Of a DNA stretch of 64,000 nucleotides, positions 61,288-64,000 are shown piece by piece. Positions within the stretch are counted from its first letter, which is position 1. Each line of letters begins with the position of its first letter. Position numbers and translations under genes: made by a program. This DNA is from Methylobacterium oryzihabitans (GTDB lineage Bacteria; Pseudomonadota; Alphaproteobacteria; Rhizobiales; Beijerinckiaceae). The notes below the pieces were generated by a model. That model was not told where the DNA came from. It saw only the letters and a list, made by a program, of their open reading frames with translations, and searched no databases. The stretch lies in NCBI RefSeq assembly GCF_004004555.2, contig NZ_SACP01000026.1:24219-88218 (forward strand), in the 5' to 3' direction.

Positions 61288-61749
61288 ATGAGCATCGCCT
61301 TCGTTCGCGAGAAGGAGGGCGGGGAGGCCTTCGAGGATCTCCCCGACCGCCCGGTCTCGCCCCACCCGAACTTCGTCACTTCCGAGGGTCTCGCCCTGAT
61401 CGAGGCCGAGCTCGAGCGGCTGCACGCCGAGCATGCCGGGCTGGCGCCCGACGACAAGCCCGGCCAGTCCCGCGTCGGCCGCGACCTGCGCTACTGGACC
61501 GCCCGGCGCACCTCGGCCCAGGTCGTCGAGCCGTCGTCCGGCGACGAGGTGCATTTCGGCTCGACCGTCGAAATCGAGCGCGACGACGGCGTGCGCCAGA
61601 CCTTCCGCATCGTCGGCGAGGACGAGGCCGACCCGGCCCGCGGCACCCTCGCCTACGTGGCGCCCCTCGCGGTGGCCCTCACCGGCAAGCAGGCCGGCGA
61701 CACCGTGACGGTGGCCGGGCACGAGACCGAGATCGTCGCGGTGCGGTGA
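61288..61749 (+). CDS. GreA/GreB-family elongation factor-like protein
   Basis: 153-aa protein with a C-terminal GreA/GreB domain (about 75-150: VVEPSSGDEVHFGSTVEIERDDG, then FRIVGEDEADPARGTLAYVAPLAVALTGKQAGD-type sequence). The N-terminal coiled coil is short (about 30-65, LIEAELERLHAEHAG). It lacks the usual acidic tip pair of true GreA, so it may bind RNA polymerase without stimulating RNA cleavage, as in Rnk- or Gfh-like proteins. The ATG at 61288 has only a weak ribosome site. It is convergent with carD, another RNA-polymerase-binding protein, across a shared bidirectional terminator. Confidence 0.85.
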   Translation: MSIAFVREKEGGEAFEDLPDRPVSPHPNFVTSEGLALIEAELERLHAEHAGLAPDDKPGQSRVGRDLRYWTARRTSAQVVEPSSGDEVHFGSTVEIERDDGVRQTFRIVGEDEADPARGTLAYVAPLAVALTGKQAGDTVTVAGHETEIVAVR

Positions 61750-61841
61750 TCCGGCGACCGGCACGGAAAGCCGGTCGTCCCCGCCAAGGGCATCCGCTCC
61801 GGGGTGTCGATGTCGGGCGGGACAGGCCCAACGACGCAAAA

Positions 61842-61867
61842 AGCCCGGCCTTTCGGCCGGGCTTTCT
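61842..61867. terminator. Bidirectional intrinsic terminator between greA-like and carD genes
   Basis: AGCCCGGCC (61842-61850) pairs with GGCCGGGCT (61855-61863) around TTTC. TTTCTT follows on the plus strand, and an A-run (61838-61842) precedes it, giving a T-tract on the minus strand. It can therefore end both convergent transcripts. Confidence 0.85.
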
Positions 61868-61913
61868 TCGAGGATGATCCGACCGGGACCGGACCTGCGG
61901 CCGGGGAGGGGCC

Positions 61914-62501
61914 TCAGGCAGCCTCGTCCTGCATGTCGTCCGAGTCGCCTTCGCCGTCGGCCTCGGCGCCCTTGGCGCGGCGGGGCGACTTGGCGAGGCT
62001 CTGCTCGATGAGCTTGAGCGATTCCGTGTCGGTGATGCGGTTGACCGCCGCGATCTCCCGCACGACGCGGTCGAGGGCCGCCTCGTAGAGCTGGCGCTCG
62101 GAATAGGACTGCTCGGGCTGGGCGTCGGACCGGTAGAGGTCGCGGACCACCTCGGTCACCGCGATGAGGTCGCCCGAGTTGATCTTCGCCTCGTATTCCT
62201 GGGCGCGGCGCGACCACATCGTGCGCTTGACCCGGGCGCGGCCGGTGAGCACGTCGAGCGCCTTCTTGACCAGTTCCGGCTCGGCGAGCTTGCGCATGCC
62301 GACCGAATTGGCCTTCGCGGTCGGGACCCGCAGGACCATCTTGTCCTTCTCGAACGACACGACGAACAGCTCGAGCTTGTAGCCGGCGATCTCCTGCTCC
62401 TCGATGGCGGTGATGCGGCCGACGCCGTGGGCCGGGTACACGATCGCTTCGCCGGTCTTGAAGCCCTGCCGGGCAGCTGTCGTCTTCTTGGCGGTCGTCA
62501 T
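61914..62501 (-). CDS. carD: CarD-family transcriptional regulator
   Basis: RNA-polymerase-binding factor that stabilises open promoter complexes, 195 aa. The N-terminal RNAP-interacting Tudor-like domain (about 12-70) shows FKTGEAIVYPAHGVGRITAIE and LVVSFEKDKMVLRVPTAK-like sequence. A helical C-terminal domain (about 80-165) carries VLTGRARVKRTMWSRRAQEYEAKINSGDL and ends in a DNA-contacting helix region. The acidic tail (EADGEGDSDDMQDEAA) is an addition. GGAGG lies about 10 bases before the ATG. fdxA, the S4 protein and the helicase lie upstream on the same strand, an order conserved in related bacteria. Confidence 0.93.
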   Translation of the reverse strand: MTTAKKTTAARQGFKTGEAIVYPAHGVGRITAIEEQEIAGYKLELFVVSFEKDKMVLRVPTAKANSVGMRKLAEPELVKKALDVLTGRARVKRTMWSRRAQEYEAKINSGDLIAVTEVVRDLYRSDAQPEQSYSERQLYEAALDRVVREIAAVNRITDTESLKLIEQSLAKSPRRAKGAEADGEGDSDDMQDEAA

Positions 62502-62966
62502 GCGGGGGTGGCCTCCAGATCACCGTTCGCGGCGGCACCACGAAAGGAGCGTTCGTCCGGGTCAGGGCGCCCGGGGACATACCTCCCTGCCGGCCGCCCG
62601 AAGAGCACCCGTCAGGCCCTGTTCAACCGATAGCTAAGGAACGTCCGAACGGCCGCGGACCCGGGAACAACCCTGGCCGCGGGAGATGTCGTGCAACAGG
62701 GCCCTTCCGAGAAAAATCCCGCTCGGCTGGCGGATGCTGCACGTCGAACGAAAGCGACGGCGAGGTGGACCCTAGCACGCAGAGCACGAAAAATCAAAAA
62801 AATTCAGAAGCCGGCTGCGTCCGGGAGGGCAGCCTGCACTTGGTTTCATCGTTGCGGCGGCCGTGCTTCACCAGGGCGGCGAGACGGCTCCGCTGGTCCG
62901 GCGGGGGCGGAACTGCACCTCTGCGATCCGGCCGGGACGCGGCCGCCGGTGGCCGCGCGGCTGCGA
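62502..62966. other. 465-bp region between fdxA and carD
   Basis: It should contain the carD promoter and the end of the fdxA transcript. On the minus strand, the stretch at about 62788-62808 reads as a T-rich tract (TTTTTTTGATTTTTCG), so it could aid termination of fdxA transcripts, although a matching GC stem directly before it is not obvious. A lower-GC patch at about 62618-62640 (CAACCGATAGCTAAGGAACG) is a possible carD promoter region. No supported ORF is present. Confidence 0.4.
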
Positions 62967-63305
62967 TCAGTCGCCGGCACCGGGGTTGGCCGAGAAGTGC
63001 TCCTCGAACTTGCCGGACTTGCCGTCCCAGTCCTTGGCGTCGGCCGGGGGGCTTTTCTTCTGCGTGAGGTTCGGCCACGACTTGGCGTAGTCGGCGTTGA
63101 GCTTGAGCCAGGACTCGAGACCCGGCTCGGTGTCGGGCTTGATCGCCTCCGCCGGGCATTCCGGCTCGCAGACGCCACAATCGATGCACTCGTCGGGATG
63201 GATGACGAGCATGTTCTCGCCCTCATAGAAGCAATCGACCGGACAGACCTCGACGCAGTCCATGTACTTGCACTTGATGCAGTTCTCTGTGACGACGTAG
63301 GTCAT
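62967..63305 (-). CDS. fdxA: Seven-iron ferredoxin FdxA
   Basis: Small electron carrier with one [3Fe-4S] and one [4Fe-4S] cluster, 112 aa. The first motif places Cys9, Cys17 and Cys21 (TENCIKCKYMDCVEVCPV), with Cys12 as the free cysteine and Cys25. The second has Cys40, Cys43, Cys46 and Cys50 (DECIDCGVCEPECPAEAI). This spacing equals that of Azotobacter ferredoxin I. The C-terminal extension (about 60-112) is the usual one for FdxA. The ATG at 63305 has GAGGA 13 bases upstream. A 216-bp gap separates it from the S4 gene, so it may have its own promoter. Confidence 0.95.
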   Translation of the reverse strand: MTYVVTENCIKCKYMDCVEVCPVDCFYEGENMLVIHPDECIDCGVCEPECPAEAIKPDTEPGLESWLKLNADYAKSWPNLTQKKSPPADAKDWDGKSGKFEEHFSANPGAGD

Positions 63306-63521
63306 GAGTCGGTCGGTCCTCAGGGAGGGGAACGGCGCCCGGGCCATTCCAGGGGGTTCTTCGACCCCGTGGGTGTTGCGCCGCGCTCTACCGCCACCCC
63401 GGAGCGGAGGCAAGCGTTCCGGCACCACGGCCAGGGCGGAATCGTTCCAGGGTCCGGGCCCCGGCCGGGCGCACTCCGCTGGACGCGGAGCTGACCCGCG
63501 ATGCGTGCAGGTGCCGCGCGA

Positions 63522-63797
63522 TCACGTCCCGTCGGGGCCGATCTCGGCATAGAGCCGGCGGGCTTCCTCGGCCGGGCCGCGGCGCTGGCCGAGGTCGACG
63601 ACCCGCACCGCCGCCGTGACGTGGGCCGCCGCCACCGTGACGACGTCGCCCACCGCGAGCCCCTTCGACGCCGCCTCCGCCCGCTTGCCGTTCACCCGCA
63701 CGAAGCCGTCGGTGACGAGGCGGGCGGCGAGCGAGCGGGTCTTGGCGAAGCGGGCGAACCACAGCCACTTGTCGAGGCGCTGCCGGTCGTCCCGCAT
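63522..63797 (-). CDS. S4-domain RNA-binding protein (Hsp15-like)
   Basis: 91-aa protein whose S4 domain covers most of its length: QRLDKWLWFARFAKTRSLAARLVTDGFVRVNGKRAE, shown here as two parts, QRLDKWLWFARFAKTRSLAA and RLVTDGFVRVNGKRAE. Hsp15 (HslR) homologues bind free 50S subunits carrying stalled nascent chains and help recycle them. The C-terminal 20 residues (GPAEEARRLYAEIGPDGT) are a short tail. The start codon lies 6 bases after the stop of the upstream helicase-like gene, so the two are translated as a unit. Confidence 0.9.
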   Translation of the reverse strand: MRDDRQRLDKWLWFARFAKTRSLAARLVTDGFVRVNGKRAEAASKGLAVGDVVTVAAAHVTAAVRVVDLGQRRGPAEEARRLYAEIGPDGT

Positions 63798-63803
63798 CGC
63801 CGG

Positions 63804-64000
63804 TCAGCGCTTGTCGCCGTCCCGCGACTCCATCTGCGCCTTGAGCGCGAGGAGCTTGGCGAAGGGCGAGTCCGGATCCGGCGCCCGCTCGCGCCGCGGC
63901 GGGCGGGCGTCCTTCGCCGCCCCGCCATTGCGCGGGGCGTCGCGGCGGTCCTGCGGCGGACGCGCGCCGCGCTCGCCCTCGCCCGGCCGTCCGCCGGGAT
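63804..64000 (-). CDS. C-terminal tail of a probable helicase (rest outside window)
   Basis: Only the last 65 residues are visible. They are low-complexity and basic (RGARPPQDRRDAPRNGGAA), then end in a short conserved-looking helix (SPFAKLLALKAQMESRDGDKR). In related bacteria the gene directly before the S4-domain gene encodes a DEAD-type helicase with just such a tail, which is the reason for the call; no helicase motif lies inside the window. The stop is 6 bases before the S4-gene start codon. Confidence 0.5.
   Translation of the reverse strand, partial: PGGRPGEGERGARPPQDRRDAPRNGGAAKDARPPRRERAPDPDSPFAKLLALKAQMESRDGDKR

Overview
The window looks like a chromosomal segment of a very GC-rich (about 70% by eye) alphaproteobacterium of the order Hyphomicrobiales, most likely Methylobacteriaceae (Methylobacterium or Methylorubrum). 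This rests on alphaproteobacterial marker genes (TrcR, CarD, an alphaproteobacterial CheZ, AapQMP, DUF4170), conserved gene orders (rpsA-sppA-ihfB-lapA-trpF-trpB and helicase-S4-fdxA-carD), and an alpha-glucan/trehalose operon built from fused enzymes. The genus is an inference. I see no rRNA, tRNA, CRISPR, prophage or transposase gene.

Layout. (1) 1-3189: the end of an aap-type general L-amino-acid ABC transporter operon (aapQ cut by the window edge, aapM, aapP). (2) 3389-5751: an XRE regulator divergent from a LuxR-type receptor, followed by a LuxI-type acyl-homoserine-lactone synthase with a 14-bp perfect palindrome (candidate lux box) upstream, and a small unknown ORF. (3) 5816-24139: an 18-kb alpha-glucan/trehalose block, glgX, treZ, malQ::treY, GH13::glgE, treS::mak, glgB. 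Three of its six genes are two-enzyme fusions. Together they can trim glucan and convert it to trehalose (GlgX, MalQ, TreY, TreZ), turn trehalose into maltose and maltose-1-phosphate (TreS-Mak), and polymerise and branch that back into glucan (GlgE, GlgB). glgC and glgA are absent here. (4) 24216-29055: a membrane diguanylate cyclase, a probable trans-acting small RNA with its own terminator, two small proteins, prs and trcR. (5) 29344-35042: rpsA, sppA, ihfB, lapA, trpF, trpB. (6) 35140-40867: an HpaI-type aldolase, purC, an EamA exporter divergent from a MocR-type regulator, and a serine beta-lactamase-family hydrolase. (7) 40871-48071: a family 2 glycosyltransferase, tex (frameshifted at its 3' end), a small membrane protein, cheZ, an L,D-transpeptidase and a DUF2076 protein. 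(8) 48352-57364: malate synthase G, an aquaporin Z gene with an apparent one-base deletion, parE, a mini-protein and pyruvate phosphate dikinase. (9) 57491-64000: a SleB-type wall hydrolase, small membrane or secreted proteins, an AcuI-type reductase, a GreA-like protein, carD, fdxA, an S4 RNA-binding protein and the tail of a probable helicase.

Structured non-coding DNA is frequent. A hairpin-bearing repeat occurs once at each end of the window (about 3191-3345 and 58811-58941), both times between convergent genes. A 188-bp element with perfect 27-bp terminal inverted repeats lies between tex and the glycosyltransferase gene. Most convergent gene junctions carry strong GC-rich hairpins, usually without a T-tract. 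Two genes (tex, aqpZ) each appear to lack one base. These may be real lesions or sequence errors, and two of the same kind in 8.5 kb makes error worth considering.
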